Part shown: one piece after another, positions 24,755 through 33,261 of the stretch
Layout of the letters: every line of letters starts with the position of its first letter
Position numbering within the stretch: the stretch's first letter is position 1
From: Syntrophales bacterium
Lineage (GTDB): Bacteria > Desulfobacterota > Syntrophia > Syntrophales > JADFWA01
NCBI GenBank assembly: GCA_030655775.1
Contig: JAUSPI010000241.1
Location: 1-49,294, forward strand
Direction: 5' to 3'
DNA: 49,294 nucleotides
Program-made: the position numbers and the translations under genes
The notes under the pieces: generated by a model
Seen by the model: only the letters and a program-made list of their open reading frames with translations
Told to the model about the DNA's origin: nothing
Database searches by the model: none

Positions 24755-26710
24755 ATGGATCCAGATAGTAATATAGACATACGTGAAGAATATCGACCGG
24801 ATCTCTTATCTCTCAGGTCTCAGATATACCATAAGAGAATAGAAAAATTTACCAAGTTATATCCGCAGAAGTTTATAAGTGAAGATAAAATATTCAACCA
24901 TATTAATCGAGGTGATCGAATATTTATCGGTACCGGCTGTGGAAAACCCCAATACCTTGTTAATGCCCTCACAGATTATGTGGAATCCCATCCAAAGGCC
25001 TTTTTCGATGCTGAAGTTCTCCACGTATGGTCTCTTGGTGTTTCTCCATATATGGCTGAAAAATTCAAGCGGAATTTTCGACATAATTTTTTCTTCATTT
25101 CCGATCTTACCAGGGAACCTGTCAATAAAGGGATGGCCGATTATACGCCGATATTTCTGTCTCAAATTCCGGACTTGATACTCAGCGGAGCGCTGCCGAT
25201 TGATATTGCCTTAATCCAAACATCTTACCTGGATAATCATGGTTATATGAGTCTCGGTGTCAGTGTTGACATTGTTAAGGCGGCGACGGAAAAAGCTTCA
25301 ATAGTGGTGGTCCAGATTAATTATAATGTACCACGGGTACATGGTGATGGTTTTATACACATAAATGATGTTGACTTTATTGTTGTTCATGATGAACCTC
25401 TTCTCAAATACGAAGTGGAAGATACCGATATTGAGGCGACGAGACAGATTGGCAAATATGTATCACGGTTGATTAAGGACGGAGATACAATTCAAGTGGG
25501 GTATGGAACCATTCCCAATGCAATTTTGTCTAACCTCGATAAAAAAAGACATCTTGGTGTTCATACGGAGCTTCTTAGTCAGGGTATAGTGGATTTGATG
25601 AAAAAAGGGGTTATAGATAATTCAAAAAAGAATGTTAATCGTGGAAAGACAATCGCGACATTCTGTATGGGGGGGACAGAAACTTACGAATATTTACATG
25701 ACAATCCCATGATCGAGCTTAGAACAATCGACTACACAAACGATCCCCTGATTATAGCTCAGCATGACAATATGGTGGCCATCAATACAGCCCTGGAGAT
25801 AGATTTTACCGGCCAGGCAAGTGCGGAATCCCTGGGAAAGGTCTTCTATAGTGGGATAGGGGGACAGGCTGATTTCATGAGGGGCGCGGTGATGGCACGA
25901 AATGGGCGGACAATACTCGCCATTCAATCAACTGCACAAAATGGGGAAATTTCAAGGATATCACCTTTTCTTAAAGAGGGGGCGGGGGTAACTCTCAACA
26001 GGGGTGACATTCATTATGTCGTGACTGAATACGGGATAGCATATCTGCACGGGAAAAACATAAGAGAAAGGGCAATGCAATTGATAGCTATTGCTCATCC
26101 GAAATTCAGATCCTCGCTGATAAAGGAAGCAAAGGAAGCAAACATTATTTTTAAAGATCAGGCGTTTATTTCCGGGAAGAGGGGGGAATATCCGGAAAGT
26201 CTGGAAACTTATAAGACGACAGAAACAGGATTTGATATCTTTTTAAGACCTGTAAAGATCAGTGATGAACCATTATTAAAAGATTTCTTCTATGCCCTGT
26301 CAGACAGGAGTCTCTACAGAAGGTTTATTTCGAGACGGAAAGATATGCCTCATGAACTCTTGCAACATTTTGTGATCATTGATTATACTAAGGACATGGT
26401 AATTCTTGCTGTTGCAAAGGAGGAAGAGAGAGAGAAAGTTCTGGGAGTTGGTCAGTATGGAATAGATGAAACAACGCATACTGCTGAAGTGGCAGTAGTG
26501 GTGAGAGATGATTGTCATAACAGAGGGATAGCAACAGAATTGCTTTCCTATTTAACATATCTTGCCAAGAGACAGGGACTTCACGGGTTTACCGCAGATG
26601 TTCTGGTGGAAAATAACATAATGCGACATGTCTTTGAAAAAATGGACTTTGAGATTGAAAGAAGAATCAGTGCAGGTGTTTACGAACTTAAACTTGCGTT
26701 TAAAGAGTAG
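24755..26710 (+). CDS. Acetyl-CoA hydrolase/transferase fused to a GNAT acetyltransferase domain
   Basis: 651 residues. Residues ~35-480 form a class I CoA-transferase of the acetyl-CoA hydrolase/4-hydroxybutyrate CoA-transferase type: DRIFIGTGCGKPQYLVNAL, GYGTIPNAILSNL, HTELLSQGIVDL with candidate catalytic Glu272, and ALEIDFTGQASAESLG. Residues ~493-651 are a GNAT domain with the acetyl-CoA loop NRGIATELLSYL. It would move CoA between short-chain acids; the GNAT part may acetylate a protein or the enzyme itself (inference). AAGGG precedes the ATG. After the TAG stop the same frame stays open for 26 codons (next entry). Confidence 0.88.
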   Translation: MDPDSNIDIREEYRPDLLSLRSQIYHKRIEKFTKLYPQKFISEDKIFNHINRGDRIFIGTGCGKPQYLVNALTDYVESHPKAFFDAEVLHVWSLGVSPYMAEKFKRNFRHNFFFISDLTREPVNKGMADYTPIFLSQIPDLILSGALPIDIALIQTSYLDNHGYMSLGVSVDIVKAATEKASIVVVQINYNVPRVHGDGFIHINDVDFIVVHDEPLLKYEVEDTDIEATRQIGKYVSRLIKDGDTIQVGYGTIPNAILSNLDKKRHLGVHTELLSQGIVDLMKKGVIDNSKKNVNRGKTIATFCMGGTETYEYLHDNPMIELRTIDYTNDPLIIAQHDNMVAINTALEIDFTGQASAESLGKVFYSGIGGQADFMRGAVMARNGRTILAIQSTAQNGEISRISPFLKEGAGVTLNRGDIHYVVTEYGIAYLHGKNIRERAMQLIAIAHPKFRSSLIKEAKEANIIFKDQAFISGKRGEYPESLETYKTTETGFDIFLRPVKISDEPLLKDFFYALSDRSLYRRFISRRKDMPHELLQHFVIIDYTKDMVILAVAKEEEREKVLGVGQYGIDETTHTAEVAVVVRDDCHNRGIATELLSYLTYLAKRQGLHGFTADVLVENNIMRHVFEKMDFEIERRISAGVYELKLAFKE

Positions 26711-26791
26711 GATAATGTAGTGAAAGTCAATTATCCCAATATAAAAGATATAGAAATTAATCCACTGGTAATGTATGAGCAGAAAGAGTAA
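26711..26791 (+). pseudogene. Short in-frame ATP-grasp-like fragment after the CoA-transferase
   Basis: Directly after the TAG of the fusion gene, and in the same frame, 26 codons encode NYPNIKDIEINPLVMYEQKE and end in TAA at 26789-26791. The IxEINPLxxYE pattern matches the end of the ATP-grasp domain of ADP-forming acyl-CoA synthetases. A GTG at 26720 could start a 23-residue peptide, but with no good ribosome site. Most likely a leftover of a neighbouring acyl-CoA synthetase gene. Confidence 0.5.
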
Positions 26792-26833
26792 GAATGGGGG
26801 TCTAATTAGAACTAACAACATGTAAAGATAGCT

Positions 26834-27613
26834 ATGACGACCCTTAAACCCACCAGACAACAACTTACATCATGGTCAAAACTGAATATGGCAAAGTATC
26901 GCCACGAGGAGGGGCTTTTTTTGGCAGAGGGCCTCAAGGTTGTGCAAGAATTATTGAAAAGCACATACGATACGCCGGCGTTGCTCATACTGGAAGAAAA
27001 GAAGAAACATCTGGAGTCCTTTTTATCAACGCTGCCGGGTCATATCGAAATTTATACCCTGAAAAAAAGTGAATGGAAAAGATTTAGCCAGGACAGCGAA
27101 CCGGAAGGAATTATGGCACTTGTCAAGATGCCTCATTCCGAAAAATTTTCCCCGGCGCTGGAGAAGGGAAACAATCATCTTTTATTGCTTTATGAAGTGA
27201 ACAATCCAAGTAATCTTGGTGCTGTCATGCGTACGGCCCACTGGTTCGGTATCAAGACAATCGTGCTGAGCACCAATTCGGTAGATTTTACCAATCCAAA
27301 AGTCGTTCGAAGTTCCATGGGAAGCCTGTTTCATCTGTCAATTATCCCCGAAGTAGATTTCGATAAGGCCTTGCCGGAATTTAAAAAACATTATTTTTTA
27401 GTGGGCAGCACCGCACAAAACGGAGTTACACCACACAGCTGTACATATAAAACGGCACTTCTGCTTGGCAGTGAAAGTCACGGGCTGCCGGAAAAATTGA
27501 CAAGTTTAGCTGCTGAGCAATGGTATATTCCCGGTACCGGTGGTGCGGAATCACTCAGCCTTGCACATGCGGCAGCAATTATGATGTATAAAATGACGCA
27601 ACGTGGAACGTAA
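26834..27613 (+). CDS. TrmH-family RNA 2'-O-methyltransferase
   Basis: A 259-residue SpoU/TrmH-class methyltransferase distinct from RlmB at 1548. The N-terminal substrate domain (LFLAEGLKVVQELL) is followed by VNNPSNLGAVMRTAHWFGIK (motif 1), LLGSESHGLPEKL (motif 2) and GGAESLSLAHAAAIMMYKM (motif 3). SAM-dependent methylation of rRNA or tRNA is expected; the target nucleotide is not predictable from sequence. The ATG at 26834 has no strong ribosome site. It is followed by cutA. Confidence 0.88.
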   Translation: MTTLKPTRQQLTSWSKLNMAKYRHEEGLFLAEGLKVVQELLKSTYDTPALLILEEKKKHLESFLSTLPGHIEIYTLKKSEWKRFSQDSEPEGIMALVKMPHSEKFSPALEKGNNHLLLLYEVNNPSNLGAVMRTAHWFGIKTIVLSTNSVDFTNPKVVRSSMGSLFHLSIIPEVDFDKALPEFKKHYFLVGSTAQNGVTPHSCTYKTALLLGSESHGLPEKLTSLAAEQWYIPGTGGAESLSLAHAAAIMMYKMTQRGT

Positions 27614-27630
27614 TTCCAGCGAGGTGACCC

Positions 27631-27957
27631 ATGATGGAAGATTATATCCAGGTTATTACAACTACCGAAGAAAAGAAGGATGCCGAAAGGATAGCCAGCA
27701 GTCTGGTAGAGAAAAGACTGGCCGGATGCGTCCAGATAATTGGACCCATAATGAGCACCTATCACTGGAAAGGCAATATAGAAACATCCAAAGAGTGGCT
27801 ATGTCTCATCAAGAGCAGGAAAGATCTATATGTGGAACTTGAAAAAGCAATCAAAGAAATGCATCCGTATGAGACGCCGGAAATTATAGCTACACCTGTT
27901 GTTGGCGGCAGTAAAGACTATCTTAAATGGCTCAGTGATGAGCTTAAAAAGGAATAG
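27631..27957 (+). CDS. cutA: Divalent-cation tolerance protein CutA
   Basis: A 108-residue trimeric PII-like CutA1. It shows VITTTEEKKDAERIASSLVEKRLAGCVQI, STYHWKGNIETSKEWLCLIKS, HPYETPEIIATPV, and the closing YLKWLSDEL. It is linked to copper tolerance in E. coli, though its general role is uncertain. GAGGTG precedes tandem ATGs at 27631 and 27634. Confidence 0.94.
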   Translation: MMEDYIQVITTTEEKKDAERIASSLVEKRLAGCVQIIGPIMSTYHWKGNIETSKEWLCLIKSRKDLYVELEKAIKEMHPYETPEIIATPVVGGSKDYLKWLSDELKKE

Positions 27958-27998
27958 AGGATTCCATTTTAACAAACTATTAAATTCAGGAGGCAAAC

Positions 27999-28481
27999 AT
28001 GCAGGTTTTAGTGATGTACTATTCAAGAACAGGGAATACTGAAAAACTGGCTAAAGAAATAGCAAAAGGTGTACAGGGAGTTGAGGATGTAAAATGTGTA
28101 CTGAAACCGGCATCTGAAGTTACAGAAGATGACTTTTTGTCTTCTGATGGAATTATAGCCGGCTCACCTGTATATTTCGGAGTGATGGCCGCTGAGATGA
28201 AAGAGGTTTTTGATAAGTTTGTCGGTACCCGCAACAACATGGAAGACAAGATAGGCGCCGCTTTTGCAACATCGTTTGACCCGTCGGGGGGTAAAGAAAC
28301 GACGATGATCTCGATTATACAGGTCATGCTGATATATGGAATGATCATTGTCGGAGATCCTCTGGACGCAACCGGCCACTACGGTGTATCGTGTACCGGA
28401 GCACCGGATGAACAAACTGCTGCAAATGGCGCAAAACTGGGTAAAAGAGTTGCTTCCCTGGTAAAGAAACTGAGAGGATAA
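27999..28481 (+). CDS. Flavodoxin-family (WrbA-like) FMN protein
   Basis: A 160-residue single flavodoxin domain. The FMN phosphate loop YYSRTGNTEKLAKEIAKG comes first, then DGIIAGSPVYFGVMAAEMKEVFDKF and AAFATSFDPSGGKETT, and finally GHYGVSCTGAPDEQ. It is shorter than typical WrbA (~200) but carries the WrbA-like SPVYFG loop. An electron carrier or quinone reductase is likely. CAGGAGG lies 6 bases before the ATG. Confidence 0.88.
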   Translation: MQVLVMYYSRTGNTEKLAKEIAKGVQGVEDVKCVLKPASEVTEDDFLSSDGIIAGSPVYFGVMAAEMKEVFDKFVGTRNNMEDKIGAAFATSFDPSGGKETTMISIIQVMLIYGMIIVGDPLDATGHYGVSCTGAPDEQTAANGAKLGKRVASLVKKLRG

Positions 28482-28485
28482 AAGT

Positions 28486-28571
28486 GAAGCTCCCCGCCCA
28501 CAGGGCGGGGCTTCCCGGTAAGGAATATGTTTGTTTTATATTGCGCCCCTTACCCCGCCTACAAGGCGGGG
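28486..28571. repeat. Two GC-rich hairpins after the flavodoxin gene
   Basis: ccccgccc/gggcgggg (28492-28510, extended by gaag/cttc) and ccccgcc/ggcgggg (28553-28571) are related stem-loops about 40 bases apart. The first begins 5 bases after the flavodoxin stop. Neither is followed by a T-run. They may stabilise the 3' end of the transcript or be REP-like repeats. Confidence 0.6.
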
Positions 28572-28632
28572 CTTGCGGGTGCGCTCCCGGTCAAGCTTGA
28601 ACAGGGAAACAACAGTGCTAAAGGAGTGAGAA

Positions 28633-30207
28633 ATGAAAGTAAGCACAGTCGCCGAAATGAGGTCTCTTGACCGGTATGCAATAGAAACCCTTGCTATACC
28701 TCAAGAGCTCTTAATGGAAAACGCGGGGGAGGCTTTATATTTTGTTATACTGAACGAGTTTGGCGTAAAGGATAAAAAATTTGCGATTATCTGCAGTGTC
28801 GGCAACAACGGAGGAGACGGACTCGTTGTCGCGAGAAAAATCCACTCAAACGGCGGAAATATAAAGGTCTTCATTCTGGGTGACGTAAATAAATTTAAAG
28901 GTGCGGCAAAGACAAACTTCGATATCATATCCCTGTTTCCGATTGAAATCCGGCATTTTGAATCCGTGGAATCGATAAAGAGTGATGTCCTGCATTGCGA
29001 TGCGATAGTTGATGCAATTTTTGGCACGGGCTTAACAAGAAATGTCGAAGGCCTCCATGGAGATGTCATACAGCTTATTAACGAAAGCGGTAAAAAGGTT
29101 TTCAGTATGGACATTCCCTCCGGTATCAATGGCGACAACGGGGAAATCATGGGTGCCGCAGTCAAGGCAGACTATACCGTTACTTTCGGCCTTCCCAAGA
29201 TAGGAAACATGCTTTTCCCAGGCTATGAACATTGTGGAAAATTGTATGTTTCACACATATCTTTTCCTCCATCCCTCTATGATAAAGATTCAATAAAAGT
29301 TGAAATCAACGATCACATTACACTTCCCCCGAAAGACAAAAAAGCCCACAAGGGGGTTTTGGGTGAAGCCCTGTTTATCGCGGGCGCTTCAAGCTACTTC
29401 GGGGCGCCCTATTTTTCCGCCCTGTCGTTCCTGAAAGCGGGCGGAGGATATTCGCGCCTCGCGGCACCCGTTTCAGTGACACCGTTTATTGCCAATAAGG
29501 GAAGCGAGATTGTTTTTATTCCGCAGAAAGAAACGAATTCGGGGAGCATCTCTTTAGAAAATAGAGACGCTTTACTTGAGCTTTCCGAAAAAATGGACAT
29601 GGTAGTAATCGGCCCCGGCTTATCATTAAACGAAGAGACGCAGCAACTGACAAGAGAGCTCATAGAGAAAATCGAAAAACCGCTCCTCATCGATGGGGAT
29701 GGTATCACCGCCATTTCCAAAGACCTGGACATAATAAAAAAGAGAAAGTGGCCTACGATACTGACACCTCACCTGGGCGAGATGTCAAGAATTACAAAAA
29801 TGGATGTAAGCGATCTTGACAGAAATAAAATAGATGTCCTGCGGAGTACCTCAAAGGAGCTGAACGCAATCATCGCCTTGAAGGGAGCCCACTCGCTGAT
29901 CGGTTATCCCGATGAGAAAGTTTACATCAATATGAGCGGGAATCCCGGTATGGCGTCGGCAGGATCGGGTGATGTTCTTACGGGAACCATCGCCGCGATG
30001 TTCGGCCTCGGTTTATCCATTGAAGATGCGGCAAGAAAAGGCGTTTTCATCCATGGGTTCGCCGGCGATCTTGCAGCCGAAGATATCGGTGAGGACGGCA
30101 TAACGGCACAGGACATACTCGATTATCTGCCGCTCGCCGTGAAGATTGACCGGGAAGGCCTCGACGAGACCCTGAGATACGCCTACGAAGGCATTCGTGT
30201 AATATAA
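28633..30207 (+). CDS. nnr: Bifunctional NAD(P)H-hydrate epimerase / ADP-dependent NAD(P)H-hydrate dehydratase
   Basis: 524 residues with both NAD(P)HX repair activities. The N-terminal YjeF domain (NnrE, ~1-215) begins STVAEMRSLDRYAIETL and has GNNGGDGLVVARKIH plus DAIFGTGLTRNVEG. The C-terminal YjeF domain (NnrD, ~225-505) has KKAHKGVLGEALFIAGA, LTPHLGEMSRI, and the nucleotide motif AGSGDVLTGTIAAMFG. It repairs hydrated NADH/NADPH using ADP or ATP. AAGGAG precedes the ATG. About 150 bases separate it from the flavodoxin gene. Confidence 0.95.
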   Translation: MKVSTVAEMRSLDRYAIETLAIPQELLMENAGEALYFVILNEFGVKDKKFAIICSVGNNGGDGLVVARKIHSNGGNIKVFILGDVNKFKGAAKTNFDIISLFPIEIRHFESVESIKSDVLHCDAIVDAIFGTGLTRNVEGLHGDVIQLINESGKKVFSMDIPSGINGDNGEIMGAAVKADYTVTFGLPKIGNMLFPGYEHCGKLYVSHISFPPSLYDKDSIKVEINDHITLPPKDKKAHKGVLGEALFIAGASSYFGAPYFSALSFLKAGGGYSRLAAPVSVTPFIANKGSEIVFIPQKETNSGSISLENRDALLELSEKMDMVVIGPGLSLNEETQQLTRELIEKIEKPLLIDGDGITAISKDLDIIKKRKWPTILTPHLGEMSRITKMDVSDLDRNKIDVLRSTSKELNAIIALKGAHSLIGYPDEKVYINMSGNPGMASAGSGDVLTGTIAAMFGLGLSIEDAARKGVFIHGFAGDLAAEDIGEDGITAQDILDYLPLAVKIDREGLDETLRYAYEGIRVI

Positions 30208-30644
30208 GCCCACAATAATAATAAAGCTGTACACAGTTTTTGATTTGAAAGCCTTGATCAAGGCATATAGCAGTTGTCCACACTGTAAGAATTGACTGGG
30301 GAGTTGTGATATTGATTTCCTACATGCAATTTTGATGGGAATCAATAAACATGGATTCGTAAAAAGTCCCAAAAACGTCATGCCGGACTTGATCCGGCAT
30401 CCAGAACTTATTGAAAAGACTGGCTTTCGGCTTTCGCCGGAATGACGAGAAATGGTATTTTCTGACTTTTTACGGGAGCATCAATAAAGAAACGTTATCT
30501 TTGCAATGGAGATGTGTGCTTTTACTTGACCGCACCTTGAATGGGTGCCCCCCTTTCTTATGCTACTTAACTTGGAAATTGTGTTTGACTCTGAACCGCC
30601 ATAAAAAACTGCCGGATGGCGGTTGGGGTGGAGGAATTCTAATT
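30208..30644. other. Intergenic region with TIR element copy C and hairpins
   Basis: Contains an imperfect hairpin tattgatttcc/gggaatcaata (30310-30347), the variant TIR element (30351-30484) and a 9-bp perfect stem aaccgccat/atggcggtt (30594-30624). The frame at 30411-30668 runs through these repeats and is not a credible gene. It separates the convergent NAD(P)HX repair gene and the HicB-like cassette. Confidence 0.6.
30351..30484. mobile_element. TIR element, copy C (variant interior)
   Basis: The ends tcgtaaaaagtc (30357-30368) and gactttttacggg...atcaa (30464-30484) match the family. The interior is different: tgccggacttgatccggca followed by ctttcgccggaatgacg. Shared ends with unrelated centres suggest that a common enzyme recognises the termini. 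Confidence 0.75.
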
Positions 30645-30938
30645 TTAAATAATTCTTTTGTGTTTTAGTATCTTTTCATATTTTTCTCTATTCAAAGGGC
30701 ATTCAAGAAGGTCATCAAATTCACTTGTTGTCAATGCAAGCTGTTTACCCATTTCATTATAAAGTCCCTTCCCGATCGGTTTTCTACCTTTTGGAATAGT
30801 AATCCTCTTTACTTTCACTCCATCTTTCTCAAACCATCCATTATATTCCTTGCTCTTACTTCTAAAACGAATACCAAGTTTATTTTCATTTTCACAACAT
30901 TTCTTAACGTCGAGAGTATTAAATTTTTGGTTTTTCAT
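30645..30938 (-). CDS. Unknown small protein, possible divergent HicA-like partner
   Basis: 97 residues from the ATG at 30938, which has AAGGA 4 bases upstream. I do not recognise it firmly. It has WFEKDGVKVKRITIPKGRKPIGKG followed by a helix and FDDLLECPLNREKYEKILK. The strand-then-RITIPKG layout and the closing helical part recall HicA toxins (double-stranded RNA-binding fold), but the catalytic His of HicA is absent. It starts 7 bases after the stop of the HicB-like gene, so the pair is co-expressed. A toxin role is speculative. Confidence 0.6.
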   Translation of the reverse strand: MKNQKFNTLDVKKCCENENKLGIRFRSKSKEYNGWFEKDGVKVKRITIPKGRKPIGKGLYNEMGKQLALTTSEFDDLLECPLNREKYEKILKHKRII

Positions 30939-30945
30939 ATATTCC

Positions 30946-31374
30946 TTACTCAATAATTCTTTCCGCTAAGAAATTTCTAATTTTGAGCCATTCTTCCGTA
31001 AAATTATCATCCTCCAGCAAATCTTCATAGAGTGATTCGATCTCACGCTTTAACATTTCAATAGATTGAAGTCTATTTTCACCATACCCATATACTGAAG
31101 GGAGATCAGGTGCCTGAGCAAGGAAACCATTGTCATCTGGATCAATAATAACATCTATTGACATACTAAGAAATTTGCTTTCTAATTTATGTATCTTAAT
31201 ATGGTTTAATGCAGGCATCATTTGTTGAATTCCGGTAGCATATCCTACCATATACCCAATATTGTAACTCCCCGACGCTACTAATAGCAAACCATAATCG
31301 GTTATGTATTTTACCTTACGTCTTAATGTTGGATCAAGAGAATCAATGTCACTATTATATTGTCTATCTTCCAT
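30946..31374 (-). CDS. HicB-like fold protein
   Basis: 142 residues from the ATG at 31374 (GGAG 6 bases upstream; longer starts at 31419 or 31437 would overlap the gene before). The C-terminal half, IDVIIDPDDNGFLAQAPDLPSVYGYGENRLQSIEMLKREIESLYEDL, has the HicB antitoxin pattern: a strand, D-x-D-x-G-x-x-A-x-x-P-D-L-P, then a helix. The N-terminal ~70 residues (LLLVASGSYNIGYMVGYATG) are not from a family I know and could be a membrane-associating or hydrophobic segment. There is no DNA-binding helix-turn-helix. Antitoxin identity is inferred. Confidence 0.68.
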   Translation of the reverse strand: MEDRQYNSDIDSLDPTLRRKVKYITDYGLLLVASGSYNIGYMVGYATGIQQMMPALNHIKIHKLESKFLSMSIDVIIDPDDNGFLAQAPDLPSVYGYGENRLQSIEMLKREIESLYEDLLEDDNFTEEWLKIRNFLAERIIE

Positions 31375-31387
31375 TTCTGTCTCCGTC

Positions 31388-31729
31388 TTATTGTTTTTGC
31401 TTCTCGATTGTTTCTTCATAAATATCTGCTTTTTCAATTAACCATTGTCCCATAGACCTTGCAACTCTTGGATTAATAGAAAGTGAAAACATAACATCTC
31501 TAATAACAGATTCTTTTTTAATTTCAGAAATTGGTTTTTTACTAAGCTGTCCAGTATTATCTATTTTATATGTTTCGGATTGAGGAATCGCGTTTCTTTC
31601 ACTATAAACATTCATTATAATTTCACCAAAAGCATTTAAGCCACCATAACACCCGCTGGTGTTGTAGATGACGTAATTGGGGGAAATTTTATACTCAAAA
31701 GTAATTGTTTTTTGTTTTTTGTCAGTCAT
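31388..31729 (-). CDS. Unknown small protein, first gene of the HicB-like cassette
   Basis: 113 residues from the ATG at 31729, with AGGAG 9 bases upstream. I do not recognise it firmly. The strand-rich part YVIYNTSGCYGGLNAFGEIIMNVYSER is followed by MFSLSINPRVARSMGQWLIEKADIYEE. This layout (a small beta domain, then a x-x-x-A-x-x-x-x-x-W/L-x-x-x helix) is vaguely like DUF3467 proteins. It is 13 bases from the HicB-like gene. Composition is AT-rich like the rest of the cassette and unlike flanking housekeeping genes, consistent with acquisition. Confidence 0.6.
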   Translation of the reverse strand: MTDKKQKTITFEYKISPNYVIYNTSGCYGGLNAFGEIIMNVYSERNAIPQSETYKIDNTGQLSKKPISEIKKESVIRDVMFSLSINPRVARSMGQWLIEKADIYEETIEKQKQ

Positions 31730-31761
31730 GATTACTATCTCCTTTTTTTGTCTTTTATCTT

Positions 31762-31881
31762 TTACGTCTCCTCTATTCCCACGGTGGTACCATATGGGGA
31801 TCGCTCCAAAGGCCAATCTTTTTTTTCAACCTGCGGTTGTGCAAATTTAGGACTATTTAAACGCTCCTTAGCATTGTCTTG
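31762..31881 (-). pseudogene. Decayed small reading frame upstream of the cassette
   Basis: A 39-codon open frame without a start codon encodes NAKERLNSPKFAQPQVEKK then DWPLERSPYGTTVGIEET and stops at 31762. The composition looks protein-like. An ATG in the adjacent frame at 31889-31887 (MTRQC then stop) suggests a frameshift. It is probably the end of a fourth, now broken, cassette gene. Sequence from 31882 to 32316 has no other recognisable gene. Confidence 0.4.
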
Positions 31882-32316
31882 TCATATTTGTCAATTGCAG
31901 AAGAATGGAAAGAGTGAGGTCACCAATGCCAAACTTTTAAAATCATTAAGATCGACCTAAAACAACCCCCCCATCTCTCCATTTGAGAAACGGGGTTTTG
32001 TTATAATCTGCCCATGATACCCTCTTCCTTTGTGATAAAAGGGTTAATCTTGTTTACTATAATTTCGGTGAATCGGATATTTACAATACTAAGATGATAT
32101 TCTTTGTCAAGATTTTTCTATGTTTGTTGAGTGCCCAAAGTTTCAAGATATTCACTTGCTGTATGTAATAAAATTATCAAATCGGCAATTCAATATATCT
32201 TGCCAGTCGATTTAATCTTAAATCAGAGAACCTCTTTCCAGATATGGATGGTATCTCATAACTCCGTGGTCAATTCTGAATAAATTTCAAAAACCGGTAT
32301 CAAGATACTTTTTTGT

Positions 32317-32385
32317 TCAACCGACCCATTTCACAAATTCGACCAGCGGGGCCTCTTTTTTTGAATCTATTGTTGTTTCGAGTCG
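32317..32385 (-). pseudogene. C-terminal relic of a nitroreductase
   Basis: The minus strand encodes SKKEAPLVEFVKWVG followed by TGA. The intact nitroreductase at 33262 ends RERAPLTEFVKWVG with the same stop and following base. Nothing of the rest of the gene remains; the frame runs back to a stop at 32386-32388. The lipoprotein gene now starts 15 bases further on, suggesting a duplication followed by replacement or deletion. Confidence 0.65.
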
Positions 32386-32400
32386 TTAATGTGGAGTGTG

Positions 32401-33117
32401 TCAGTCGATCTGTTTCGCGGCGTCTATAAAAATCCGGTTTATTTCCTCACTTTCAAATACCCTTCTAATGGCAACCGACATGGCTTCATTCATTACTTCT
32501 TCAATCTTTTGTTCCGAGAAGCTGACATGTTCGACAGTGGGAGTACTTTCAACGGTGATTTTAACTATTGTTTCCGGTTTCCGGACATTCGCGAAACCGG
32601 CGACAAATTTGACTTTGGCAGTATATTTCCTGATAGGGAATTCCTTGGTGCAGACGATTTCAAACTCATGGATATTTCCGCCTATTACTATATTCCCCCA
32701 CTCTTTATTAATCGTGTCATTTTTGAGATCCCAGTCCGGTGTATCTGTTGATAGCCTGTTTCCGGCTTTAGTGAGATAGTCCTTAAAGGCATGCGTTACC
32801 GCATCGGAAGGAATTCGGAATTTGGGAAAAATGGGGATTTGAGTGCCATCGGATTTTATAACCTTACCAATCTCCATTTTGTCTTTTACCTGACGCAAAT
32901 CGTTAAATTTTGCGACAGTTAAGACGAGTTTCCAGACATTTTTGTTCAATGCTGGAGTTGTATCCGCAGGTTCATAGTTTATATCGATAGTGTACGGACT
33001 CACTACCGCGCAGGAACTCAGAGATACTGCGGCACAGAAAGCGAACAGTAACAATGCAATAGCAGATAATAGATTATATCTTCTTTTATAACCGTACTCT
33101 ATGACGTATCGTATCAT
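32401..33117 (-). CDS. Putative outer-membrane lipoprotein
   Basis: 238 residues. A basic N-terminus (YKRRYN) leads into a hydrophobic segment ending in lipobox LSSC with lipidated Cys36. The mature part starts AVVSPYTIDINYEPA and contains QVKDKMEIGKVIKSDGTQIPIFP. Its C-terminal strand-helix pattern is typical of YajG-like periplasmic lipoproteins, but I cannot assign a family firmly. There is no Asp at +2, which in Proteobacteria favours outer-membrane sorting. It is flanked by nitroreductase sequence on both sides. Confidence 0.72.
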   Translation of the reverse strand: MIRYVIEYGYKRRYNLLSAIALLLFAFCAAVSLSSCAVVSPYTIDINYEPADTTPALNKNVWKLVLTVAKFNDLRQVKDKMEIGKVIKSDGTQIPIFPKFRIPSDAVTHAFKDYLTKAGNRLSTDTPDWDLKNDTINKEWGNIVIGGNIHEFEIVCTKEFPIRKYTAKVKFVAGFANVRKPETIVKITVESTPTVEHVSFSEQKIEEVMNEAMSVAIRRVFESEEINRIFIDAAKQID

Positions 33118-33261
33118 GCCCCATGCACCTCGGATTTTGGATTATCAAGGATTTTATAATGTTATTGTATATTTTCAGATGTCCTGTGTCAAATTGAAAA
33201 AAGAGAAATACGAAGCAAGAGGGAAACAGATCAAATCTGCTCTTGACTCATCTTCATTCCT

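Noticed and set aside
26708-26791. Amber readthrough or pyrrolysine at the CoA-transferase stop
   Set aside because: No supporting element or pyl gene seen. The downstream segment resembles a different enzyme family and is better explained as a relic.
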